A program made the position numbers and the translations under genes. The notes beneath the pieces were generated by a model. The model did no database searches. It worked only from the letters and a program-made list of their open reading frames with translations, and was not told the origin of the DNA. This document shows, piece by piece, positions 1 through 6,495 of a DNA stretch of 16,885 bases. The stretch lies in assembly GCA_002771315.1 (NCBI GenBank), contig PCSF01000289.1, forward strand, positions 1 to 16,885, written 5' to 3'. The first letter of the stretch is position 1; each line of letters opens with the position of its first letter. The stretch is from Desulfobacterales bacterium CG23_combo_of_CG06-09_8_20_14_all_52_9. Lineage in GTDB: Bacteria > Desulfobacterota > Desulfobacteria > Desulfobacterales > UBA2156.

Positions 1-110
1 ATCTGAGCGTGGGATTGAACCGGCGAAAGATCAAACCCCAGGCCGCTCACCGCAAGACCCGCTGCCGTGGCACCGGTAATCTGGATGAACTCTCGACGTG
101 AAACGTTCAT
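1..110 (-). CDS. N-terminal fragment (36 codons) of a Tat-exported protein, probably formate dehydrogenase alpha subunit
   Basis: The ATG at 110-108 follows a very strong purine-rich ribosome site (GGAGGGAGGAGG a few bases upstream). The visible 36 residues form a twin-arginine signal: S-R-R-E-F-I-Q, then a hydrophobic Ala/Gly stretch and an LGFDLSPV region ending in S-H-A-Q. This pattern (LGFDL-P-x-x-AQ) resembles the leader of periplasmic FdnG/FdhA molybdopterin formate dehydrogenases. Those enzymes oxidise formate outside the cytoplasmic membrane and usually contain selenocysteine. The nearby tRNA-Sec and selB on the same strand fit that reading. Only the leader is visible; the Fe-S and molybdopterin domains and the diagnostic UGA codon lie beyond position 1. 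Another Tat-exported molybdopterin oxidoreductase is possible. The Tat signal is seen; the identity is inferred. Confidence 0.6.
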   Translation of the reverse strand, partial: MNVSRREFIQITGATAAGLAVSGLGFDLSPVQSHAQ

Positions 111-300
111 AAATCCTCCTCCCTCCTTGCTGTGGTTGATGTTAACCGCGATTTACGGTCTACAACAATCATCAATAATGAGTTTGCATTTTAAACAGCT
201 TCCGATTCTGTTTCGGTTATTTCCTAAGAAAGGCGAGAAGCCTTATTCTCTGAATTCTATCGACTCGTCTCATCACCGGGAACGTTCGAGCGTCCTGATG
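111..300. other. Intergenic leader between the dehydratase activator and the Tat-signal gene
   Basis: This 190-bp gap carries no gene on either strand. A small hairpin (AAGGC, 5-nt loop, GCCTT at about 230-244) lies downstream of the activator stop on the minus strand and is followed by a short T-rich run; it could be a weak terminator or processing site. A TTGACA string overlaps the activator stop codon, but no good -10 box follows at the right distance, so I do not call a promoter. The dehydrogenase may share a transcript with the genes upstream or have its own promoter here. Confidence 0.4.
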
Positions 301-1071
301 TCAACGGATGATATTCATCTTCTTTGCTACCAGTAGCGCTGCACCCAAAGCGCCCACCTGTTGCGGATCTGCTGCTACCAGCACATTCCGGCCCAACTTT
401 TCCGAAAGCATCTTCTGCATGCAGGTGTTTTTGGCCACGCCGCCAGTGAATACAATATCTCCGCCATTTGCCACCCGTTGGATCATTCCGGCGGCACGGC
501 GGATGACGCTGGCATGCAAGCCACGGGCGATTTCCCGGCGGTTTTCTCCCTTGGCAATCAGGGAAGTAACTTCGGATTCGGCAAATACCGTGCACATGCT
601 CGAGATGTTGAGATCCGTTTCCGCAAGAAGCGCTTCCCGTCCGAAATCCTCAATGGTAAACCCCAATGTTCTGGCCATGATCTCCAGGAATTTCCCGGTG
701 CCGGCGGCACACCGATCGTTCATTTCAAATTTTCTGACCCGGCCGTCTTCAAAGAGCGCAATGGCCTTGCTGTCCTGTCCGCCGATATCGAGCACGGTCC
801 GGGCGTCGGGGAACAAGGCCCGTGCCCCGATGGCGTGGGCCTTGATCTCAGTTACCGTGGGTGCATCAAAGGCGATTTCGAACAGGTTCCGGCCGTAACC
901 GGTGGCGATGATGCCGTCACAATGCACACCATTGAGCAGCTTTTTAGCCTCGAATATCGGATCAAAACTAGTATCCGTCTGAAGGCTGAGGACGATTTCA
1001 CCCTTTTCATCCACCACCACTAGTTTGATGGTGCGCGACCCGATGTCGATGCCTGTAAATTGTTTGCCCAC
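301..1071 (-). CDS. ASKHA-type ATPase activator (BadF/HgdC/YjiL family) of a double-cubane/2-hydroxyacyl-CoA dehydratase protein
   Basis: I start this at GTG 1071-1069 (256 codons), 16 nt after the stop of the upstream gene. An ATG at 1140 would add 23 residues encoded inside that gene and unlike the family. The protein shows the ASKHA ATPase pattern: phosphate-1 loop GIDIGSRTIK (residues 7-16), phosphate-2 loop DIGGQDSK (95-102), and a GGVAKN motif near the C-terminus. Cys121 (NDRCAAGTGK) and Cys160 (SSMCTVF) match the two cysteines that in HgdC-type homodimers bind one [4Fe-4S] cluster between subunits. These proteins use ATP to push an electron of very low potential into a partner iron-sulfur protein, here almost certainly the gene just upstream. 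About 256 residues is normal for the family. The exact reaction supported is unknown. Confidence 0.88.
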   Translation of the reverse strand: MGKQFTGIDIGSRTIKLVVVDEKGEIVLSLQTDTSFDPIFEAKKLLNGVHCDGIIATGYGRNLFEIAFDAPTVTEIKAHAIGARALFPDARTVLDIGGQDSKAIALFEDGRVRKFEMNDRCAAGTGKFLEIMARTLGFTIEDFGREALLAETDLNISSMCTVFAESEVTSLIAKGENRREIARGLHASVIRRAAGMIQRVANGGDIVFTGGVAKNTCMQKMLSEKLGRNVLVAADPQQVGALGAALLVAKKMNIIR

Positions 1072-1087
1072 CTTCGATTCTTTCGAA

Positions 1088-2365
1088 TTAGCGCAGTTGT
1101 TCGATGAAGGCCTCAACCCGGGTCTTGAGCTGTCCCACATCCTCCATGCTGTAGTCGGTCTCGATACGCAGGCAAGGGATGCCTTTTTCTTCCAGGGCTT
1201 TTTCGACGGGGATGGATTCCATGAGATACGGCTGGCAGAACTGCAGTCCGTAGTGGATCACGCCGTCGGCCTTGAAAGCCTTCACCATCTCCTCGATATG
1301 ATTCAGCCGATCAGGGTTTGGTGTGAAAATGGCGCAGTCCACCTGAAAATACCGATCCACGATGTCTTCCATCATTTCTTCGATGGTTTCACCGGACTCA
1401 TCCGTAAGGTTCCGGGTGCCGCGTTCTCCCACGCAGGACTCCTCTCCCACGATTACCGCACCGGAGGTTTCGACGATCAACGGCAGTTTCCAGTTGGGGA
1501 CCGCCTGAGGACAGCCGGAAACAAGAATACGAGGTGTTTTTTCCGGAAATACGCCTGTTTTATCTTTGACCCGCTTTTCCAATTCATCACAGAGTTTATT
1601 GACGGATTCCGTAAACCGTGCCGGGTTGTCATAAAAAAATACCTGATTGGCCAAAAGGGCATCCAAGCCTGAAATGGGCGTCGGGTCGGCCTTTCTAAGG
1701 GACGAGAGTCGGTGAATGGCGGCGCGTTTGGCATTGACCGTGAGGATGGCTTTTTTCAGGGATTCGGGAGTGACGGTAGCACTGGTAAGTTTTTCCACCG
1801 CGGCCTTGAAACGTCCATATTCCGCCCTCAACAGCGCCTTGCCTTGTTCGGATTTGACTTGGGGAAGATCCATCACATAGAGATTTTTCACCAGATGTCC
1901 CAGGGTTTCATAGGCCTTCTTCTTACCGTCGCAGGTGTTTTCACCGACGATCATATCCGCGCTTTCCAGATAAGGGCAGACCTTGCCGACCTTAAAGCCG
2001 AAAGAGGATTTGATCAGGGCGCAGGTGTTGCGGGGGAGCAGTTTTTCCACATTCTCGGTGGCGAAATCGGCCCCAGAACAGAGGCCTACGAGAGTGGCAT
2101 TGGCTGCCAGGACGATTTCTTCGGGGACAAAAACACAATAGGATCCGATGATTTTTCGGCCCGCGGCTTTTTCATCCAGCAGTTCCTTGATCCTTAGGCC
2201 GTGTACCTCGCTCATGACAAAGTCAAAATATCCCATGGCATCCGGACGGTTTTTTTGCGACAGATAAATCTCCTGGTAGGCTTTTCCCAATACGGCCAGC
2301 AATGCATCATGGGCATTCAGATCGAGGCCGAGATTTGTCCACATTAAACGATAATCAGCAGTCAT
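1088..2365 (-). CDS. Double-cubane cluster protein / 2-hydroxyacyl-CoA dehydratase-like protein (YjiM/HgdB family)
   Basis: The ATG at 2365 has a ribosome site (AAAGGAG) about 9 nt upstream. The 425-residue protein belongs to the HgdB/BcrB/BcrC superfamily. Family-like blocks include CVFVPEEIV (77-85), a KVCPYLESADMIVGENTC region (128-145) running into DGKKKAYE, SGCPQAVPNWK (283-293) and GEESCVGERGTRN (307-319). Cysteines stand at 77, 96, 115, 130, 145, 259, 285, 311, 344, 377 and 398, and several are plausible cluster ligands. The single-gene arrangement with an adjacent activator, and the CDGKKK motif, point to the YjiM/double-cubane [8Fe-9S] branch rather than two-subunit 2-hydroxyacyl-CoA dehydratases. 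Members studied elsewhere catalyse ATP-dependent reduction of small molecules, but the physiological substrate is generally unknown. The family is firm; the sub-branch and substrate are inferred. Expected to be cytoplasmic and oxygen-sensitive. Confidence 0.85.
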   Translation of the reverse strand: MTADYRLMWTNLGLDLNAHDALLAVLGKAYQEIYLSQKNRPDAMGYFDFVMSEVHGLRIKELLDEKAAGRKIIGSYCVFVPEEIVLAANATLVGLCSGADFATENVEKLLPRNTCALIKSSFGFKVGKVCPYLESADMIVGENTCDGKKKAYETLGHLVKNLYVMDLPQVKSEQGKALLRAEYGRFKAAVEKLTSATVTPESLKKAILTVNAKRAAIHRLSSLRKADPTPISGLDALLANQVFFYDNPARFTESVNKLCDELEKRVKDKTGVFPEKTPRILVSGCPQAVPNWKLPLIVETSGAVIVGEESCVGERGTRNLTDESGETIEEMMEDIVDRYFQVDCAIFTPNPDRLNHIEEMVKAFKADGVIHYGLQFCQPYLMESIPVEKALEEKGIPCLRIETDYSMEDVGQLKTRVEAFIEQLR

Positions 2366-2404
2366 GGTGTTGAACTCCTTTCATTAAAACAATAGAAGAT
2401 ATCA

Positions 2405-2520
2405 TTTTATTCCGCGCGACTGCGTCGCACGGAATCGCGGCACTGGACCTGAATGCGCTCGCCGGATGTCCGCCCTGCAAGGCGGGGCTCCCGTCCCTCG
2501 TGCTCGCGGGTTAGCGCCGA
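2405..2520. repeat. GC-rich palindromic intergenic patch (REP-like candidate)
   Basis: Between the end of the RelE-like gene and the dehydratase-like gene lies a patch much richer in GC than its AT-rich edge. It contains a near-perfect 25-nt palindrome at 2410-2434 (TTCCG, one mismatch, GCGAC, 3-nt turn, GTCGC, mismatch, CGGAA). Smaller inverted repeats follow: CGCC/GGCG around 2470-2483, and CTCG/CGAG at about 2502-2520. Neither side has a T-run, so an intrinsic terminator is unlikely. It is open in more than one minus-strand frame, but those translations look like Arg/Pro-rich artefacts. A dispersed REP-type repeat is my best reading; a second copy is not visible here. Confidence 0.4.
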
Positions 2521-3062
2521 GATTGGCACCTCTCGGATTTTGAGGAATTTCGGGCATCGACCAGTCCTTGGAAAATGATCCGTAATTCACGATCCCCTAT
2601 CGCCACAGGAGAAACATCCGAGGCTTCCTGCGGATCGATCGGCGGCAAAAGTCCATCTCCCGAACGATTGCGCGAAACGCTGAAGGGTGTCAGCGTGTCT
2701 CCGACCTTGACATCCACCTCAGAAATGCCGCGATGATGTTCCAGCCATCGGGTGCACTCATCATGGGTTCCGATATACACAATGTGAAGAATGTTTTTGC
2801 GTCGGAGCGTGATCAACCGGTATCCACCCCCCAGTTTATACTTCCGACATTTTGTAATTCGAAGTTCGCCACGCTTCGTCGTCATGTGGGACTGACCTTG
2901 GCGGTCGTTGCGTTCGAATCCGAGAGTAAAGCCTTCGACGATTCTCTCCGCTTTTTGCGCCGCCGATTCGCCGACAGCATCTCTTTTTCGAATAATCGAC
3001 AAACGACACTTAAAGATTTTGGTACAATGCACGAAATTCAATGCCGGACATCTCGTTTTCAT
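2511..3062 (-). CDS. RelE-like domain protein coupled to selB
   Basis: The selB stop (TGA 3067-3065) is followed by two bases and then ATG at 3062-3060, so I start here (183 codons); longer versions would read into selB. Residues about 33-112 resemble the RelE/ParE toxin-type fold: a helical AQKAERIVEGF segment, then GELRITKCRKYKLGGGYRLITL and ILHIVYIGTHDECTRWLEHHRG. The GYRLI strand and the GTHDE-x-x-RWLE end are the parts I recognise from RelE-like proteins. A further 70 residues (113-183) are Ser/Arg/Pro-rich and not recognised; the last few codons enter the GC-rich patch downstream and may not be native. No antitoxin gene is adjacent. The tight junction implies translation together with selB. 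Toxin activity is not shown; it could be a solo RNase-like or translation-linked factor. Confidence 0.62.
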   Translation of the reverse strand: MKTRCPALNFVHCTKIFKCRLSIIRKRDAVGESAAQKAERIVEGFTLGFERNDRQGQSHMTTKRGELRITKCRKYKLGGGYRLITLRRKNILHIVYIGTHDECTRWLEHHRGISEVDVKVGDTLTPFSVSRNRSGDGLLPPIDPQEASDVSPVAIGDRELRIIFQGLVDARNSSKSERCQSRR

Positions 3063-3064
3063 AG

Positions 3065-5014
3065 TCAAGGCTCCGTGACCAGGTAGTGTTTGTCCTGGCG
3101 ACGCAAAGTAAAGCCGGTTTGATTCAGATAATCCAGAACATGCGTGCCTCCCCATCTGCCATAGCCGAAGAGCTCCTTGCAGTCGTGCACCGTGACAAAG
3201 CCTCTCTGTGCAATGGTCTGCCTCACCGCTTTCTTGATCTGATCCATGGCTTTTAGAGACAGAAACCGATCATCGTTGAGTCGGACCAGCTTTTTTCTGG
3301 CAAAAAGGTGGTTGAGCAGTCGTGAAATATCTTCTTTGTCGAAACGCTTTTGGTAATGTTTCCAGAAGGTGTCTGCGCTGAAGGGGGTCGTTCCTGAACT
3401 TTGCGCAAATTCCAGTAAAAGAGAAATCAGGGATTCCCGATGGGAATCGAATCGAATCCTGGAAGCGGGAAGGCAGAATCCGCCTTCAAGAGATTCCAAG
3501 TCGCCTTCTTTGCAAAGGGAATCGGCAAGGATTTTGAGCAGGGGATTCTCAACACAAAAGGGGATTGTTTTGGCCACCTCCTTCATGCTGACGTTTTTTT
3601 TAAGAGGATCTTCCTTGAAGGCTGCCTCAACGGCGCTTTTAAACTCCCTTTTGAGGGCGGACCAATGCGCTTTTTCAATTGCGCCGTGTCCTTTGAAATA
3701 AATCCATTCTCCCTGTCGCACGTTGGCGTTGATCTGTTTTTCGAATGCGTCCCGGGGCAGTCCCGTTTTGAGGGCAAGACCCTTTGCGGTGACCAAGTCA
3801 CCCGGATGCCTTTCAGACAAGTGTTGGATATATGCAATCAGATCATTTTTCCGAAGGGCATCAAGGGCGGGAAGAAGGGTCCTGGATTTGGCGGCCCGAT
3901 ATTTTTCTTTTGAAGCCTCCAGAACTCGTCCTCCGGCAATGACCCTGTTGGAATTCAAGGGAGAAATAACGAAGACATCCTGGGGCAGCGCCGCGATCGG
4001 TTTGGCCAGTTGCAGTTGAACCAGACCCGCTTCTCCCGGATCGAGGCGGTCTTTTTCCATCGGAACGACCATGGCGCTGGTAATGGATGTACCCAGATAA
4101 AGCTTCACTTTTTGCCGGTTTTGAATCTTTGTCCTGGCATCCGACACGATCTGGATCTCCGCATTTAGGATCGAGTGCGGAGATAACGTTTCGGGTGTTG
4201 TAAGGCTCATTCCGCGACGGACACTTTCAAGAGAAACCCGATGCAGATTGATGCCTACCCTCTGCCCGGCAACAGCCTGCGGCACGGGCGAAGCATGGGA
4301 TTCCAAAGATCTTGCGCGTGACTGGATGCCGGAAGGGAGTATCTCGAGTGCGTCATCCTGCCGGACGATACCGGAGGCCACGGTGCCGCTCACCACAGTA
4401 CCGTGCCCGGGAAAGCTTTTGATCTGGTCGATCCACAAACGGAAGGGCGAATCGGTTTTCTTAGAAGAAAGCTGCAGTAGGATTTCATCGATACTCTTTG
4501 TGATTTGAGAGACTGACGTCGGGATCTTGGCGGTAAACGTTAAGATAGGATGCTGTTCCAGGAAAGTTCCTTGCACCAGTTCTTTGATTTCAAGTTCGGC
4601 CATTTCCAGTGTTTCTTCGTCAACCAGGTCGGTCTTGCTCAAAACGACGAATCCGGAAGCCACCCTGAAGAATTTCAGGATTTCAAGATGCTCCCGGGTT
4701 TGCGGCATGACGCCGTCGTCGGCGGCGACGACCAGAATGCCCATGTCAACGCTGTTTAATCCACGGATGGTGTTTTTAAGGAAGTCGATATGTCCGGGAA
4801 CATCAACAATGGCGACATTTTTTCCTGAGGGAAGAAGCAGCGGTGCAACACCCGCATCTATGGACATGCCCCGCAGTTTTTCCTCTGGACGTCGATCCGT
4901 ATCGACGCCGGTCAAGGTTCGGACTAAAGTCGTCTTTCCATGATCGACATGCCCTGCAACACCAATGGTGTACGGCGCAGGCATCTTTTGGCTGCTTGAA
5001 AAATGAGTTTCCAT
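3065..5014 (-). CDS. selB: Selenocysteine-specific translation elongation factor SelB
   Basis: This 649-residue GTPase carries Sec-tRNA-Sec to the ribosome at UGA codons marked by a SECIS hairpin. G1 is GHVDHGKT (21-28), the switch I region is RGMSID (48-53), G3 is DVPGH (71-75), and the G4 position is SKTD (126-129) instead of the NKxD typical of translation GTPases. EF-Tu-like domains 2 and 3 follow (for example the FPGHGTVVSGTV segment). The C-terminal half from about residue 380 is winged-helix SECIS-binding material, ending in a typical wing (GFVTVHDCKELFGYGRWGG and on to the VTEP end). Length is normal for bacterial SelB. The start at 5014 has a GGAAA about 13 nt upstream; an internal ATG at residue 11 is an alternative. 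It lies 43 nt after tRNA-Sec on the same strand and is coupled to the RelE-like gene. Ser replaces the usual switch I Thr. Confidence 0.95.
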   Translation of the reverse strand: METHFSSSQKMPAPYTIGVAGHVDHGKTTLVRTLTGVDTDRRPEEKLRGMSIDAGVAPLLLPSGKNVAIVDVPGHIDFLKNTIRGLNSVDMGILVVAADDGVMPQTREHLEILKFFRVASGFVVLSKTDLVDEETLEMAELEIKELVQGTFLEQHPILTFTAKIPTSVSQITKSIDEILLQLSSKKTDSPFRLWIDQIKSFPGHGTVVSGTVASGIVRQDDALEILPSGIQSRARSLESHASPVPQAVAGQRVGINLHRVSLESVRRGMSLTTPETLSPHSILNAEIQIVSDARTKIQNRQKVKLYLGTSITSAMVVPMEKDRLDPGEAGLVQLQLAKPIAALPQDVFVISPLNSNRVIAGGRVLEASKEKYRAAKSRTLLPALDALRKNDLIAYIQHLSERHPGDLVTAKGLALKTGLPRDAFEKQINANVRQGEWIYFKGHGAIEKAHWSALKREFKSAVEAAFKEDPLKKNVSMKEVAKTIPFCVENPLLKILADSLCKEGDLESLEGGFCLPASRIRFDSHRESLISLLLEFAQSSGTTPFSADTFWKHYQKRFDKEDISRLLNHLFARKKLVRLNDDRFLSLKAMDQIKKAVRQTIAQRGFVTVHDCKELFGYGRWGGTHVLDYLNQTGFTLRRQDKHYLVTEP

Positions 5015-5057
5015 TTCAAAAGCGATTTCCTGGCATGGATGCTTTCAATTTAAGTAT

Positions 5058-5150
5058 GGAAGGGGCAAGGGGAATCGAACCTCCTCCTCGTTTTTCAGAC
5101 GAAGCCGACGGTTTTGAAGACCGCGGGGCGCCCAGCACCATTGCCCCTTC
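5058..5150 (-). tRNA. selC: tRNA-Sec (anticodon TCA)
   Basis: The minus strand folds into a long tRNA with features diagnostic of selenocysteine tRNA. These are an 8-bp acceptor stem (GAAGGGGC with GCCCCTTC; a ninth A-T pair is possible), a GC-rich D arm, a 7-base anticodon loop CTTCAAA with TCA at 5117-5115, and a long variable arm (CTTCGT/ACGAGG, 6 bp). The T loop is TTCGATT. The T stem has one A-C mismatch as I fold it. CCA is not encoded, and the base after the acceptor is C rather than the G common in selC, so the 3' end could be off by a base. It sits just upstream of selB on the same strand and may be processed from a joint transcript. Confidence 0.92.
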
Positions 5151-5470
5151 ATTCCACCTTCAGCGCATGAAATTACTCCGTTCGCATTTTGACGTAATCG
5201 CCGCAGTTACGGCAGTTAAGGAATGGGCGTCTTCTATATGATCTTTTCTTTTGATTTCTAAAACACCTCCCATCGAAACGTCTGCAAGAGGCGGCACCGA
5301 GGAAATGTTATCTTTTGAGGAAGGAAAGCGGATTATTTGGAAAAGACCTCGGCGTCGACCAATGCGCAACTCACCCGGATCGCGTCCTTACACGCCACTC
5401 AGGTGAAGCCGAGATATTGAGAAATGATGAGGTTCAGATGCATGAGAAAATTAATATATAGATAATAAAA
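5151..5470. other. Non-coding gap upstream of tRNA-Sec, divergent from pstS
   Basis: No convincing gene is found. A 69-codon minus-strand frame (5369-5160) lacks a ribosome site and resembles nothing I know. In another minus-strand frame, 5307-5173 encodes a stretch ending in NCRNCGDYVKMRTE, which looks like a CxxC zinc-knuckle end but has no upstream ATG, GTG or TTG start; it may be a decayed gene. The promoter for the tRNA-Sec/selB transcript should lie here, but no clear -35/-10 pair stands out. Confidence 0.4.
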
Positions 5471-5475
5471 TTGTG

Positions 5476-5561
5476 TCAAATAGATAATATCAATATCAAA
5501 TCCAATTCAAATAGAAAGGTTCAATTTTTCAGAGATGACATGCTATTGATTATATCAATAG
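5476..5561. promoter_or_regulatory. Cluster of AT-rich repeats upstream of pstS (candidate operator)
   Basis: Within a strongly AT-rich stretch there are two exact copies of TCAAATAGA (5476-5484 and 5507-5515), 31 bp apart, close to three helical turns. ATATCA occurs in tandem (5487-5492 and 5493-5498) and again at 5552-5557. A perfect inverted repeat CTATTGAT-TAT-ATCAATAG spans 5543-5561. This looks like binding sites for a dimeric regulator of the pst operon. It does not match the usual Pho box spacing (TGTCA repeats 11 bp apart), so I do not assign it to PhoB. It could also simply be AT-rich promoter DNA. Confidence 0.4.
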
Positions 5562-5590
5562 AAAAGATTGTAATAATTCAAACTATCTAT

Positions 5591-5620
5591 TGGACAATTT
5601 AAAGAGGGAAAGTCTATAGA
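5591..5620 (+). promoter_or_regulatory. Candidate sigma70-type promoter for pstSCAB
   Basis: TGGACA (5591-5596) and TATAGA (5615-5620) are separated by 18 bp and match the -35 and -10 consensus at 5/6 and 4/6 positions. The predicted leader is about 30 nt and contains the GGGAGG ribosome site at 5644-5649. It sits directly downstream of the repeat cluster. The call rests on consensus matching alone. Confidence 0.35.
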
Positions 5621-5658
5621 TTACAGAATATTTTACTAAAATCGGGAGGGAATTTATC

Positions 5659-6495
5659 ATGAAAAAACAGTTGGTTCTGATGATGGTGGCCGGTCTTATG
5701 GGGTGCATGTTCTGGACACAGGGCATGGTTTTGGCGGGTTCACTGGATGCCTTCAAGAATGAAAAAGGGACTATCAAAGTGGCGGGAGGGACCGCCCATA
5801 TCCCGGTCATGAAAGAAGCGGCCAAGCAGATCATGACCGTCAATTCCGATATTCAAATCACCATCGCCGGAGGCGGATCCGGAGTGGGCATCAAGCAGGT
5901 CGGGGAAGGACTGGTGGATATCGGGAATTCAGGCCGCAAGCCGACCGATGAAGAGATTGCCAAATACGGATTGAAGCCCGTTCAGTGGGCCATCGACGGG
6001 GTTGCCATCGTGATCAACCCCAAGAATATTATACGAAAGCTCACCGGCACACAGGTTAAAGATATTTTTGCGGGGAAGATCGACAATTGGAAGCAGGTCG
6101 GAGGAGAGGATAAAGCGGTTTCCCTGTATACGCGTGACGAGGCAAGCGGTACCCGGGAAGTTTTTTGGGAAAAGGGGCTCGGCAAGGGAGAGATTTCATC
6201 AAAAGCCAACGTGGTCGTTTCCAATGGGGCGATGAAGACGGCCGTGGCTCAGGACCCTTATGCCATCGGATATGTATCGGTAGGTCATCTGGACCAATCG
6301 GTTGCACCGGTGTCCTTTGACGGAGTGGAGCCGACACTGGAATCGGTCAAATCCGGAAAATACCCGATTGCGCGGGGTCTTTATAGCATGACCAAAGGGG
6401 AGCCCAAGGGATTAGCCAAAAAATTGATCGGATTCCTTTTTTCTCCCGAAGGTCAAAAGATCATATCGGAAAAGGGATTCATTCCGGTGCAATGA
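5659..6495 (+). CDS. pstS: Phosphate ABC transporter periplasmic binding protein PstS
   Basis: PstS captures phosphate outside the membrane and delivers it to PstCA. The 278-residue protein has an N-terminal secretion signal (MKKQ and a hydrophobic run). Cleavage after VLA (residue 26) is likely, although LMGC at 13-16 is a possible lipobox, so lipoprotein anchoring cannot be excluded. Phosphate-site segments are visible: GGTAHIP (43-49), GGGSGVGI (71-78), DIGNSGRKP (87-95) and TRDEASGTREVF (158-169), with Arg159, Asp160, Ser163, Gly164 and Thr165 as likely ligands. It is shorter than E. coli PstS, in line with the compact PstS type common in anaerobes. The start has GGGAGG nine bases upstream. 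The stop overlaps the pstC start (ATGA). Expression is probably phosphate-dependent, by family. Confidence 0.93.
   Translation: MKKQLVLMMVAGLMGCMFWTQGMVLAGSLDAFKNEKGTIKVAGGTAHIPVMKEAAKQIMTVNSDIQITIAGGGSGVGIKQVGEGLVDIGNSGRKPTDEEIAKYGLKPVQWAIDGVAIVINPKNIIRKLTGTQVKDIFAGKIDNWKQVGGEDKAVSLYTRDEASGTREVFWEKGLGKGEISSKANVVVSNGAMKTAVAQDPYAIGYVSVGHLDQSVAPVSFDGVEPTLESVKSGKYPIARGLYSMTKGEPKGLAKKLIGFLFSPEGQKIISEKGFIPVQ

Noticed and set aside
361..2197. Plus-strand open frames of 215-220 and 161 codons opposite the activator and dehydratase-like genes
   Set aside because: They are antisense to two genes with clear family motifs and good start sites, and their translations match nothing.
2402..2590. 62-codon minus-strand frame rich in Arg and Pro
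   Set aside because: It overlaps the end of the RelE-like gene and reads through the GC-rich palindromic patch; it has no ribosome site.
5440..5640. Classical PhoB box upstream of pstS
   Set aside because: TGTCA-like strings occur, but not as 11-bp spaced direct repeats.
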